Assembly: GCA_002401765.2 (NCBI GenBank)
Contig: NVTY02000008.1
Span: 1 to 62,978 of the forward strand
Source: Thiotrichaceae bacterium
Lineage (GTDB): Bacteria > Pseudomonadota > Gammaproteobacteria > SZUA-140
DNA length: 62,978 nt
Direction: 5' to 3'
The notes beneath the pieces were generated by a model. The model did no database searches. It saw only the letters and a program-made list of their open reading frames with translations, and had not been told where the DNA came from. Shown here piece by piece: positions 50,032 through 59,752 of this stretch. Made by a program: the position numbers and the translations under genes. The first letter of the stretch is position 1; each line of letters begins with the position of its first letter.

Positions 50032-50443
50032 CTCGCATCCCCACAACCTTTTGTGGTTTAAGTGCATAGGCCCCATCACCAAGAAACAACAAAGCAATCG
50101 CACTAATTGAGAGAAACAACGGGTATTCCCAACCACCACCAGTATTTGAGAACAACCAACCGGATGACCAATGCGCCCAGGTAGCACCCAATAAAACAGG
50201 GATCACCAACGCCACAAACCATTGCGTTCTAAAGCCCAGTGCAAGTGCAATGCCTACGATCGCTTCAATCATGAACACCAAATAGGCAAGCGCGCCAGGT
50301 AGGCCTATTGAGGCAAAGAATTCAACGGTTCCTGGCAGCGTAAAAACCACCACTTTTAAATATAAACTATGTGCGATCAAAACAATGCCCAATGACACTC
50401 GCAAAATACATATCCCAATATCAGTTTTAACTATGTTGCTCAT
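50012..50443 (-). CDS. DoxX-family membrane protein
   Basis: 143 residues from ATG 50443, with AAGGAGA 7 bases upstream deciding the start (a longer frame to 50554 lacks this). Four membrane helices: about 8-28 (ICILRVSLGIVLIAHSLYL), 48-66, 73-95 and 108-128. DoxX-type proteins work in quinone-linked or thiosulfate redox chemistry in some organisms. Here only membership is claimed. Followed by the GST gene and divergent from a LysR regulator. Confidence 0.85.
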   Translation of the reverse strand: MSNIVKTDIGICILRVSLGIVLIAHSLYLKVVVFTLPGTVEFFASIGLPGALAYLVFMIEAIVGIALALGFRTQWFVALVIPVLLGATWAHWSSGWLFSNTGGGWEYPLFLSISAIALLFLGDGAYALKPQKVVGMRDVKQSL

Positions 50444-50489
50444 GTGTATCTCCTTCATATGGATGTTCCAGGTAGCTGAATTATCCCAC

Positions 50490-50545
50490 TTGCTAATTAG
50501 CAAATAAATCATCAATATACGCATTATTAATTTGCAAAAATGCAA
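50490..50545. promoter_or_regulatory. Twin palindromes in the LysR-doxX divergent gap
   Basis: TTGCTAATTAGCAA (50490-50503) is a perfect 14-base palindrome, and TTGCAAAAATGCAA (50532-50545) has 5-base arms with the same TTGC...GCAA ends. Their placement between the divergent genes is that of LysR-type regulator boxes. Confidence 0.6.
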
Positions 50546-50556
50546 GGTAAACAAAA

Positions 50557-51426
50557 ATGGACTGGAATGCGCTTAAGCTGTTTCTGGCAATTTCGGAAGG
50601 AGGTTCTCTGGCTGCTGCCGCAAAAAAACTAGGCGTCAACCATTCCACCGTGTTTCGCCGACTAAACAGCCTGGAACAGGATCTCGGTGGGCGCCTGTTT
50701 GAACGCCATACCCATGGCTATGAACTCACCAGCACTGGCAAAGGAATCATGACCCTCGCACAAAACATTGCCAAGGAGTTTGATAACCTGGAGCGCCGCG
50801 TACTGGGTAAAGATGCCACACCCAGCGGTGTGGTAAAAATTACGGCACCCAACAATATTGCCTATCACTTTTTACCGCGCTATATCGCTGAATTTCACCA
50901 GCACTATCCTGATATCCAGATTGAATTATTAGTGAGTAATCAAGAGTTCAATATGAATAACCGCCAGGCAGATATCGCGGTACGAGCAACCCCAAACCCA
51001 CCCGAACATCTAATTGGAAAAGCACTGTGTGAGATAAGCTGGGGAGTCTATTGTGGCGAGGGCTATGCGAAAAAATATTCACCACCAAAGAAGCTGGATA
51101 CACTGCATCAGCATAAATTAATCAGCGGCAGTGGCAGCATGATTGATCTCCCCAGCTTCAGCTGGCTAGAAAAAAACGTGCCAGAAAAGATACAGGTGCG
51201 CTGCGATGATTTAGTCTCGATGTCATATTTTGCAGAAGCTGATTTAGGACTCGCATTCTTACCCGATGATCAACAACGACCCGGGATAAAACGTTTATTT
51301 ACCTATACACCTGCCGCTAAAAGCAAGTTATGGCTGCTGATTCATCCTGACTTGCGCAATCTACAGCGCATTAAACTAGTGATGCAGTTTTTGGCGTCGA
51401 GCTTTCGAAAGGACGAACGATTGTAG
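50557..51426 (+). CDS. LysR-family transcriptional regulator
   Basis: 289 residues. N-terminal helix-turn-helix (about 1-60) MDWNALKLFLAISEGGSLAAAAKKLGVNHSTVFRRL, then a type 2 periplasmic-binding-like effector domain (about 90-285). The pattern (FRRLNSLEQDLGGRLFERHTHGYELT) is typical. It probably controls the divergent doxX-gst pair, possibly after binding a small redox-active compound; the ligand is unknown. Starts at ATG 50557, within 12 bases of the second palindrome. Confidence 0.92.
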   Translation: MDWNALKLFLAISEGGSLAAAAKKLGVNHSTVFRRLNSLEQDLGGRLFERHTHGYELTSTGKGIMTLAQNIAKEFDNLERRVLGKDATPSGVVKITAPNNIAYHFLPRYIAEFHQHYPDIQIELLVSNQEFNMNNRQADIAVRATPNPPEHLIGKALCEISWGVYCGEGYAKKYSPPKKLDTLHQHKLISGSGSMIDLPSFSWLEKNVPEKIQVRCDDLVSMSYFAEADLGLAFLPDDQQRPGIKRLFTYTPAAKSKLWLLIHPDLRNLQRIKLVMQFLASSFRKDERL

Positions 51427-52019
51427 TCCTACACCAACGACTAGTGCAGCAACCGTCAATATAAAGTGGCTGATGTACTGGCCTTATTATTAGAAGAATT
51501 GCTCTCTAACTCCCGTTTTGGGCGTTGAAAGGCATCCTCTCTACCCATGTTTTCCGCTAGAAAACACCTTCGTTATTAGCATTCCCATAAATTCATAAGC
51601 CATGAATATTTTAACGGATAACTTTTATCATGGATGATGAGATGGCCACACTCTGTTGTGCAGAGCGCTGAGATTTTATGGTAAAATTAAAAATATAGGA
51701 AAAGTGTCAAATCACTTGTAGTCCAAACATTGTCAGCCTATTTAACTCCGCCCCAAATATCCAACATAAAGAGCGCCGTTTTTTCTAATTTAGACAAAAA
51801 ATATCTATTAAAAATAAATAGTTAATTTTATTGGCGCTATTATTGCTTTAACATTCAATATTAATACAATTTTAACAAATATCTTAATCCAAATATTCCA
51901 TCGAATATGTGCGGTAATACGCGCGCTGAATTTGAATAAAAATATTTTGATAGCGGCAAATCAAGCGCCTGCATCAATATTTTTAAACGCAACAACCAAA
52001 ACTTAAGAGCATCAACGGC
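51427..52019. other. 593-base AT-rich intergenic region
   Basis: Between the LysR gene and the giant surface protein. No gene is seen. A GTTTTCCGCTAGAAAAC hairpin at about 51548 could stop the LysR message. The 3' part is very AT-rich and presumably holds the promoter of the surface-protein gene, but no clear boxes were fixed. Confidence 0.45.
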
Positions 52020-55000
52020 ATGAACTGCAAAAAGAACTCACTCCATCACTTTTTAATGGTGATCGCCCTCAGCTGTTTATTAGCCATATTTTTATCGCCA
52101 CTACCCGCTTATGCTGAAGAGACAACAAGCGTTGATTTTGCCACACTCGACCATGATGACCATGATGATCACGATGATCATGATGACAACACGCCGCCGC
52201 GGACTCCAGTCACTAATAAACGGATCACCAATGACACCACGCCCGTCATTACCGGCACCTTCGACGCCAGCAATGCGAGTGGTGGTTTCAGGGTGAGCGT
52301 CAATGGAGTCACTTACACTTTAGGTAATGGAAATCTGGTGGCTTCAGACGATAACTGGCAACTCACAATTCCAGGCAGCAGAGCACTCAACAATGGTACC
52401 TACAGCGTCACAGCAAGGGCAACAGACCATGAGGGAAATAGTGCTGTCGATGCGACCATAAACGAACTGATCATCGATACTACCGCCCCAACGGTCACGC
52501 TAACCTCACAGATCACAAATGATGCCACTCCCTTTCTGAATGGAACAATTAATAATCCTGAGGTGACCACCAGTGGCTGTGCGGCTTCCCACGAAAATGC
52601 TAATTTCACCAATCCTCAGTTGATTTCAGGATCTTCGTTATCAGTGGGTGCGGTGTATAGATTCTCCAATGTATTTCCAGGTGGGCCTTCAGCACCTATT
52701 GATGCGCTTGTTCAGATAAGAGAATTTACCGGTGGTGCTTCGTTATTAAACATCGATGTCAGTAATGCAGGTCTTTCAAAAGCATTTCAACCACAAATTA
52801 ATAGTACGAACAGTGATGATCAAAGCGTACTGTTTAGTATCACTTTTGTCAGCGGTGGCGGTAATTATGGCGATGAAATGGCCATTTCTTTCTTCAGCAC
52901 ACCGCTTGACATTGATGGTGATAGTGGCAATACCAGAGAATATGCCGAAATCACCTTACCGGCTGCATATTTTGTGTCCAGCAATACCGTTTTAGGTATT
53001 TCGCAATTAGCAACAGTCGTTAGAGGTAGCGCTATCACTTCTGTAACAGCGCCGGGTGGAGATATTTCATTAGATATAGGATGGGCTTTCAGTAATTATT
53101 TTGAAAATAAATCATCATTCACTTTCAGAATAGGTAAAGTAGGTGGGAATAGCGATAGGCTCTATTCATTGAATATGGATAGCGCGAATTTTAGTTACCC
53201 AGATTCTGTTTTTGTTTCTGACCCATTAATCTGCAGAAATGATCCAGCGACGACCATCAGTGTGACCGTCAACGGTGTCACTTACCCCGCCACCAACAAT
53301 GGCGACGGTACCTGGACGCTGGCCGACAACACCATCATCAGTGCGCTGCCGGATGGCAGCTACGATATTGTGGTAACCGCGATTGATGCGGCGGGCAATA
53401 GCGGCAGTGATACCACTAGCAATGAACTGACGATTGATACTACAACCCCGTCAGTCAGCATCTCATCGCTGGTGACTCGCGATAACACCCCCGCATTAAA
53501 CGGTACCGTCAATGACCCTGCAGCGACCATCAGCGTCACCGTTAATGGCACGACCTACCCAGCGACCAACAACGGCGATGGTACTTGGACGCTAGCCGAT
53601 AACACCCTCAATGCGCTGCCAGACGGCATCTACGACATCGTGGTGACGGCGACGGATGCGGCCGGTAATAGTGGGAGTGATACGACCAGCAACGAACTGA
53701 CGATCGATAGCACTTCGCCAACGGTGACGGTTACACCGCTGACTGGCAATGACACGACCCCGGCGTTAGGCGGGACGATTGATGATCCTACTGCGACCAT
53801 CAGTATCACCGTTAATGGCGTCACTTACCCAGCCACGAACAATGGCGACGGCAGCTGGACGCTGGACGACAACACCCTCAGTGCGCTGCCGGAGGGTCGC
53901 TATGATGTGGTCGTCACCGCCACCGATACCTCAGGTAATAGTGGTACTGACGGCACGACCAATGAGCTGATTATCGATACCACAGCCCCTGCGGTGACCG
54001 TCACCCCATCGACCAGTGGTGACACTACGCCAGCTTTGAGCGGTACGATTGATGATCCCGCCGCGACCGTTACTGTTACGGTCAACGGTACCACTTACCC
54101 GGTGACCAACAATGGCGACGGCACATGGTCGCTACCAGATAATACGATCACCCCACTACCGGACGGCACCTACGACGTAGGGGTAACAGCTACCGATACC
54201 ACGGGCAACAGCGGCAACGATAGTACAAGCAACGAACTGACCATCGACACGACTGCGCCGACCGTGACGGTCACGCCGCAGACAACCAATGACAGCACGC
54301 CGGCGTTGAGCGGCACGATCGATGATCCTGCCGCGACCGTGACGGTTACCGTCAACGGCACCACCTATCCAGCGACCAACCATGGCGACGGTACCTGGAC
54401 GCTGGCAGACAACACGCTCACCCCATTGGCCAATGGCACTTATGATGTGATGGTGAGCGCCACCGATGCCCTGGGTCACCGCGGCAGTGATAATACAATC
54501 GATGAGCTAATCATCAATTCAGCACTCTTTAATGACAGTGATGGTGACGGTATCACTGATATTAATGACCGGGACAGTGATAATGACGGCATTCCGGATC
54601 AGACGGAAGGTAATGGCACTGTCGATACCGATGGCGACGGCGTACCCGACTCGCTCGACCTGGACAGTGACAATGACGGTCTGTTTGATCTGTTCGAATC
54701 AGGTGTAATAGCCCCCGAACTACTGGATATAGAGAGCGATGGCCGTATAGATAGCCGCTATCCAGTCGGCAGCAACGGCCTCGCAGATGTAGTGGAGAGC
54801 GCTGTCGATTCAGGCACCGTGGACTACAACGGCGCTGACACTCCACTGGATAGCGATGGTGATCAGGTCGCTGACTTCCGCGATCTGGACAGCGATAACG
54901 ACAGCATCACCGATACGATTGAAGCCGGTAACAGCGATCCGGATCGCAACGGCACTATCGGCAACGGCGCACCACCAGAGGTTAACACTGACGGGGTCGC

Positions 55001-56327
55001 TAACGGCGCAGGTCTGATGCCGGTCGATACCGATGGCGACGGTCTTTCAGATCAACGTGACATTGATGCCGATAGTGATGGCATCAATGATATTGTTGAG
55101 GCTGGAGGTGCTGACAGCGACGGCGATGGCGTGATAGATGGCTTTACCGATAGCGCCGATCAAAACGGCTACGACGATAACACCACAATGCCCGCATTGA
55201 TCGACCTGCCGGATAGTGATGGCGATGGTATTCCCGATTATCGTGATAACGATGATATCGATAATGACTCCATTCCCGATTCGATTGATCTAGATGATGA
55301 TAATGACGGTATCCCGGATCTGGAAGAAGGTGATGGTGCTATCGATACCGATGGCGACGGCGTGCCCGATTCACGTGATCTGGATAGTGATAACGACGGC
55401 CTGTTTGATCTAGTCGAATCAGGTGCCGATGCTGCCACGCTGGATAGTGATAACGATGGCCGCATCGATAACAACCACCCTGTTGGTGACAATGGCCTGG
55501 TGGATGCGATAGAGACTGATATCGATTCAGGCATCGTGGACTATAACGGTGATGAGATAGCGGATGCCCCGCGTGACAGCGATGGCGATCTGATACCCGA
55601 CTTCCGCGATCTGGACAGCGATAACGACAGCATCACCGATGTAATTGAAGCGGGCAATAACGACCCGGATCGCAACGGCACTATCGGCAACGGCGTACCA
55701 CCAGTGGTAAATCCTGACGGGGTTGCCACTGGCACAGGAGCGACGCCACCAGACTCGGATGGTGATGGCGTGCCGGATTACCGTGATGTCGATAGTGATA
55801 ACGACAGTATCCGCGATCTCGTAGAGGTGGGTGGCGAAGATGAGAACGGTGACGGCATGATCGATGACTTCACCGACCTTGACCACAATGGACTCGATGA
55901 TCAGACCCCTGTCACCAATCTGACTGACCTGCCAGACAGCGACGCCGACACCATTCCAGATTATCGTGATACTGATTCAGATAATGACGGTGTCACTGAC
56001 CTGGTAGAAGCGGGTGGTACGGATAGCAACGGTGATGGCCAGGTGGATGACTTCAATGATGGCAATGGCGATGGGCTTGACGATGCCACCGCAATCATCA
56101 TACAACCACTCCCCGATACCGATGGTGATGGCATCCCTGACTACCGCGATGCCGATACACCAGGTACTCCAGGTACTCCAGGTACTCCCATTACAGGTCG
56201 CGCTACAGGTAAATCAGACACAATACAGACCGGACTGGACGGTATCGGCGCATTCGATCCGACACTGTTACTGCTGCTACTCTTATCTACAGTCTGTGTC
56301 GCGAGACGAAGCAGAACTGCATCGTAA
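52020..56327 (+). CDS. Giant surface protein with Ig-like and thrombospondin type 3 (TSP3) repeats
   Basis: 1435 residues. Signal peptide (ALSCLLAIFLSPLPAYA); an acidic HDDHDDHDDHDD stretch (about 44-56); six Ig-like modules (about 60-835) of which the last five are about 90 residues each, ending in NELTIDTTAPTV. A 227-residue insertion with flanking Cys splits module 2. Then 11 or more calcium-type DSDGDGIPDYRD repeats (about 840-1380), and a C-terminal TGRATGKSDT ... DPTLLLLLLLSTVCVARRSR, which looks like a sorting signal (DPT, hydrophobic stretch, basic end). Likely a calcium-dependent adhesin or biofilm/surface-layer protein. An OmpA-type protein with similar repeats follows. Confidence 0.85.
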   Translation: MNCKKNSLHHFLMVIALSCLLAIFLSPLPAYAEETTSVDFATLDHDDHDDHDDHDDNTPPRTPVTNKRITNDTTPVITGTFDASNASGGFRVSVNGVTYTLGNGNLVASDDNWQLTIPGSRALNNGTYSVTARATDHEGNSAVDATINELIIDTTAPTVTLTSQITNDATPFLNGTINNPEVTTSGCAASHENANFTNPQLISGSSLSVGAVYRFSNVFPGGPSAPIDALVQIREFTGGASLLNIDVSNAGLSKAFQPQINSTNSDDQSVLFSITFVSGGGNYGDEMAISFFSTPLDIDGDSGNTREYAEITLPAAYFVSSNTVLGISQLATVVRGSAITSVTAPGGDISLDIGWAFSNYFENKSSFTFRIGKVGGNSDRLYSLNMDSANFSYPDSVFVSDPLICRNDPATTISVTVNGVTYPATNNGDGTWTLADNTIISALPDGSYDIVVTAIDAAGNSGSDTTSNELTIDTTTPSVSISSLVTRDNTPALNGTVNDPAATISVTVNGTTYPATNNGDGTWTLADNTLNALPDGIYDIVVTATDAAGNSGSDTTSNELTIDSTSPTVTVTPLTGNDTTPALGGTIDDPTATISITVNGVTYPATNNGDGSWTLDDNTLSALPEGRYDVVVTATDTSGNSGTDGTTNELIIDTTAPAVTVTPSTSGDTTPALSGTIDDPAATVTVTVNGTTYPVTNNGDGTWSLPDNTITPLPDGTYDVGVTATDTTGNSGNDSTSNELTIDTTAPTVTVTPQTTNDSTPALSGTIDDPAATVTVTVNGTTYPATNHGDGTWTLADNTLTPLANGTYDVMVSATDALGHRGSDNTIDELIINSALFNDSDGDGITDINDRDSDNDGIPDQTEGNGTVDTDGDGVPDSLDLDSDNDGLFDLFESGVIAPELLDIESDGRIDSRYPVGSNGLADVVESAVDSGTVDYNGADTPLDSDGDQVADFRDLDSDNDSITDTIEAGNSDPDRNGTIGNGAPPEVNTDGVANGAGLMPVDTDGDGLSDQRDIDADSDGINDIVEAGGADSDGDGVIDGFTDSADQNGYDDNTTMPALIDLPDSDGDGIPDYRDNDDIDNDSIPDSIDLDDDNDGIPDLEEGDGAIDTDGDGVPDSRDLDSDNDGLFDLVESGADAATLDSDNDGRIDNNHPVGDNGLVDAIETDIDSGIVDYNGDEIADAPRDSDGDLIPDFRDLDSDNDSITDVIEAGNNDPDRNGTIGNGVPPVVNPDGVATGTGATPPDSDGDGVPDYRDVDSDNDSIRDLVEVGGEDENGDGMIDDFTDLDHNGLDDQTPVTNLTDLPDSDADTIPDYRDTDSDNDGVTDLVEAGGTDSNGDGQVDDFNDGNGDGLDDATAIIIQPLPDTDGDGIPDYRDADTPGTPGTPGTPITGRATGKSDTIQTGLDGIGAFDPTLLLLLLLSTVCVARRSRTAS
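53242..54510 (+). repeat. DNA repeats of 270 bases encoding Ig-like modules
   Basis: Starts of the GAxCCxxCxGCGACCATCAG block fall at about 53242, 53515, 53785, 54055 and 54325, i.e. every 270-273 bases. Sequence is closely similar, so recombination between units could change module number. Confidence 0.85.
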
Positions 56328-56346
56328 AATTCTGCGTATTCAATCA

Positions 56347-56380
56347 AGGGGCTGTTGCTCACAACAGCCCCTCTTTTATT
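56347..56380 (+). terminator. Intrinsic terminator after the giant surface protein
   Basis: GGGGCTGTTG pairs with CAACAGCCCC around CTCA and is followed by TCTTTTATTT. It separates the surface protein from the OmpA gene 37 bases on, so the latter may have its own promoter or depend on read-through. Confidence 0.85.
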
Positions 56381-56416
56381 TATTAAAAATAAATCGTTAA
56401 AGAGAGTGAAACAGCC

Positions 56417-57784
56417 ATGAAAACTGTTAAACATGCATGTGCCTTTGTCTTGCTGGGTACGATGGTATCGACCGCAACCGTTGCCGCGGAAAAGAGCGAC
56501 AATAGATGGTACCTCGGTGTCGGTATGGGCATTTCCAAACTGGACCCTGATGTCAGTGGAACGATCTTTTCCATAGAAGAGTCACGTGATTCCGGCTACC
56601 TGTTGAATTTAGGCTACGATCTATCAGAGCGTATCAGCATCGAAGGACAGTACGCTGATCTTGGCGAAGCGATTGTCTCACCGAACGGCAACGTCGGCTA
56701 TCAGGTCTGGGGACTGAGTGGGCTCTATTACGTCTATGATGACGAGCAAGATCATCGGGGTCTCGGAGCCTATCTTAAAGCGGGCCTTGGCGTGATGAAG
56801 AATGAGAGTGAACTGAAATTTGAACGTCAGAATGATGGCCACGTGCTGCTGGGCGCCGGGCTTGAATACGCTTTTAATAACGGCTTTGCACTGCGTACTG
56901 AACTGGATCTTTATGATAAAGATGCCCAGTTATTGACAGTGAGCCTGCTCAAACGGTTTGGCGGCAACAAGCATAAAGTGACCAGCCTGGATGATGATCA
57001 CGATGGCGTATTTAACAACGTAGATCAATGCCCAGCCACGCTAGCAGGTTTTACTGTGGATACTACCGGTTGCGAACCGGATAGTGATCGAGACGGTGTT
57101 GTCGACCGCATCGATCAATGTTCAGCCACACCAGCGGGTGCCGCAGTAGACGCCACCGGTTGTGAGCCGGATGGTGATCGGGATGGTGTTGTTGATAGTC
57201 AGGATCGATGTCTGGCAACGCCACCGAGTACCAGCGTGGATGCTACTGGTTGTGAACCAGATGGCGACCGAGATGGTGTTGCCGATAGTCAGGACGCCTG
57301 TCTCACCACCTTGCGCAGCGTCGTGGTAGATGCGACGGGATGTGCCCTCGATCACGATTACGATGGCATCCTCGACAGCCACGATCAATGCCTGGATTCC
57401 GCAGCGGGTGCCGTAGTCGACAGTACCGGTTGTGAAATGGCAGCAGTGGTTATCCTGAAAGGGGTGCAGTTTGAGAGCGGTTCGGCACAGCTTAAAGATG
57501 AATCGAAGCGAGCGCTTGAGGGCCTTGCTAAGACCCTGAAACGCTATCCACAGATGGTGGTCGAAGTGGCGGGCTATACCGATAGCCTCGGCTCCGCACA
57601 CTACAACAAACAGCTCTCAGATAGAAGAGCAAAGTCAGTTGTCACTCATCTGATCGCCATGGGGGTAAACGCGGATAATATGCTCGCGAAGGGTTACGGC
57701 CCAGTTGATCCGGTTGCCGACAACGCCACTGCCGCTGGGCGGGCAGAAAATCGCCGTGTTGAGCTGCATACCCTCAAACGTTAA
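56417..57784 (+). CDS. OmpA-family protein with TSP3 linker
   Basis: 455 residues. Signal peptide (FVLLGTMVSTATVAA), an eight-stranded porin-like barrel (about 25-190, ending LLKRFGG), five or so calcium-type repeats (about 195-340, DSDRDGVVDRIDQC with a Cys in each) and an OmpA peptidoglycan-binding domain (about 345-455) with VEVAGYTDSLGSAHYNKQLSDRRAKSV, including the Asp and Arg that bind diaminopimelate. The barrel anchors it in the outer membrane and the C-terminal domain to murein. It probably pairs with the upstream giant protein at the surface. Confidence 0.92.
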   Translation: MKTVKHACAFVLLGTMVSTATVAAEKSDNRWYLGVGMGISKLDPDVSGTIFSIEESRDSGYLLNLGYDLSERISIEGQYADLGEAIVSPNGNVGYQVWGLSGLYYVYDDEQDHRGLGAYLKAGLGVMKNESELKFERQNDGHVLLGAGLEYAFNNGFALRTELDLYDKDAQLLTVSLLKRFGGNKHKVTSLDDDHDGVFNNVDQCPATLAGFTVDTTGCEPDSDRDGVVDRIDQCSATPAGAAVDATGCEPDGDRDGVVDSQDRCLATPPSTSVDATGCEPDGDRDGVADSQDACLTTLRSVVVDATGCALDHDYDGILDSHDQCLDSAAGAVVDSTGCEMAAVVILKGVQFESGSAQLKDESKRALEGLAKTLKRYPQMVVEVAGYTDSLGSAHYNKQLSDRRAKSVVTHLIAMGVNADNMLAKGYGPVDPVADNATAAGRAENRRVELHTLKR

Positions 57785-57866
57785 TGCATAGAAATTAAAG
57801 GAAAATTAAAGATCAAGCTTAACCAGACACCCATCATAAAGATTGACGTGACCTCGATTGTTAAAA

Positions 57867-59603
57867 TCATGAAGAGCAGCTCAAATGTGAGAACCCGCCG
57901 ACATCACAGAACTCAGGCGGCTTCAACCGATAGTATTGTTCCTCCACGTCCTTCGTCTGTTCTGCATAAGGCTGCGTCATGACTTCCTGCAACTCTCGAA
58001 GTAGAGCATAGTTCCCATCGGCCGCTTGCTGATACGCGGGCACAAGCAACCACTCTCGCAAACTATATTTTGGGTTAACGAGTTTCATCTGCTTAGTGAT
58101 CTCCTCAAGGGATCGGGACGGAGTACTATTCGCATTGCTCGTGTTGGCGATTAGTAATTTCCATTTTGTGAGCCACTCTGACCAACGCTTGTCTAACTCA
58201 GTCATGGCGTGATTCGAATCACTGTAGAAACTTTTTTTAAGTGGGCCAATGTCATCCGGTAACATCGAGAGCTCGCGGAAGAAGATGGTGTAATCAACAG
58301 ATGTTTGCACCATGAGCGTTTCGAGCTCACTGAACAACACCGCATTAAAAGCGCCAAGTCCCAGTTTGGCAGTCCACATCTTTTCCATTTGTACTTGCAT
58401 CACTTTCGCAAAGCCACTTCGAATCTCGTCAAGCTGTTGCAAAGCGCCCTGATGCGATGTCAGTAACGGCTGCAACGCCCTACAAAACATCTCGAAGTTG
58501 CGTTCCGCTGCCACGGGTTGGTTCAAAAACGAGAAGTGATGCCCGCCTCCCGTCCATGGCTGGTAGTGTGGATTAAATACATCACAGAATCCAAATGGAC
58601 CGTAGTCGAGAGTAAAGCCACCGACCGCACAGTTATCGCTATTGAAGTTGCCCTGACAATAACCGACACGGATCCAGTTTGCCACAAGCGAGGTAAGGCG
58701 ACTGCGAAACTCCCGCGCGAGCAACACAACTTTCTCGGCGGTGCTTAGTTTATTATCGATGACATCAGTGTACTCACGGTCAATCAAGTGCAACACAATT
58801 TTATCGAGTTCCGCCATCGCATCGGGGTGTTCCTTCTTTCGGGTACGGCGACCAAAGAGCTCGATTTGGCCCACCCGAATGAACGACGGTGCGACGCGCG
58901 TCGAGATCGCAACGGGCTCCTCTATAATCATGTCGGGATCTTTCGATCGAGACCCCTCCGAGTACCATGGTCGCTGAACCTTCTCCGTTTTCGAAACGTA
59001 CAAACTTAAAGACCGTGACGTTGGAACGCCAAGCGCGTGCATGTGATCCTGCGCCAAAAACTCCCGAACACTTGATCGCAGAACTGCGCGACCATCCGCG
59101 CCGCGGCAGTAAGGTGTCCGACCACCACCTTTCAGTTGCATTTCCCAGCGTCGATCATTGATGACAGCCTCAAGCACAGAAATTGCGCGACCATCGCCAT
59201 ATCCATTACCGGTTTGGAACGGGCACTGCCGGGTGTATTCCGTGCCAAAGATGGAAAGTGCGTAACCACAGGCCCAACCAACCTTGCGCATCGGCTCCGG
59301 AACGTGCGAGATGTCGCCAGTAAATAGTCGGACGAAATCGGTAGACGCTGCCATGCTATCGGCAAAGCCAAGTTCGAGGAAAAAATTTTTGCTATGCGCG
59401 ACATACTCGGGTTCGTTGATTGGCGTGGGATTAACGAGCACATAGTGTCCAGTGAAGACTTCTCGTGGTGCATGGTCATCTCCATCTACTTTCACATCAG
59501 GATCACATTTTAACGTGTCCATAAACGAGTAGTTTGCTAATTTTGCAAGGTCGTTTAGCGTCAAGACGGTTGGAGAAACTTTCTGGGAACGTCTATTTTT
59601 CAT
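57867..59603 (-). CDS. selO: Protein adenylyltransferase SelO (pseudokinase)
   Basis: 578 residues from ATG 59603; a TTG at 59627 is the other candidate. Family strings: [78 protein letters not shown] with the catalytic NFNSDN and DYGPF metal site, and [11 protein letters not shown]. SelO AMPylates proteins on Ser/Thr/Tyr in oxidative stress (established for the family). The usual C-terminal selenocysteine or cysteine is suggested by the final Cys residues (SHLSCSS). Complete in length. Confidence 0.9.
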   Translation of the reverse strand: MKNRRSQKVSPTVLTLNDLAKLANYSFMDTLKCDPDVKVDGDDHAPREVFTGHYVLVNPTPINEPEYVAHSKNFFLELGFADSMAASTDFVRLFTGDISHVPEPMRKVGWACGYALSIFGTEYTRQCPFQTGNGYGDGRAISVLEAVINDRRWEMQLKGGGRTPYCRGADGRAVLRSSVREFLAQDHMHALGVPTSRSLSLYVSKTEKVQRPWYSEGSRSKDPDMIIEEPVAISTRVAPSFIRVGQIELFGRRTRKKEHPDAMAELDKIVLHLIDREYTDVIDNKLSTAEKVVLLAREFRSRLTSLVANWIRVGYCQGNFNSDNCAVGGFTLDYGPFGFCDVFNPHYQPWTGGGHHFSFLNQPVAAERNFEMFCRALQPLLTSHQGALQQLDEIRSGFAKVMQVQMEKMWTAKLGLGAFNAVLFSELETLMVQTSVDYTIFFRELSMLPDDIGPLKKSFYSDSNHAMTELDKRWSEWLTKWKLLIANTSNANSTPSRSLEEITKQMKLVNPKYSLREWLLVPAYQQAADGNYALLRELQEVMTQPYAEQTKDVEEQYYRLKPPEFCDVGGFSHLSCSS

Positions 59604-59752
59604 AGGATAAATGGGCTCTGACTCCAATACTGCTGCTTTAAGGGGATATTTCGTTAACCATCAATGGTATATCAATAAAGGTTAAATTCTTAGCCTTAGT
59701 CAGATAGAATTAAATTTCGACATAAAATCAAATCTGAGCCAGGCGTTTAACC

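Noticed and set aside
52152-52190. HDD repeat considered as a CRISPR-like or microsatellite array
   Set aside because: It is a coding repeat of the adhesin with a period of 9 bases and no spacers. No CRISPR array was found anywhere in the window.
53360-54364. Recurrent antisense frames of about 64 codons in the Ig-like repeats
   Set aside because: They recur because the DNA repeats recur; they are not independent genes.
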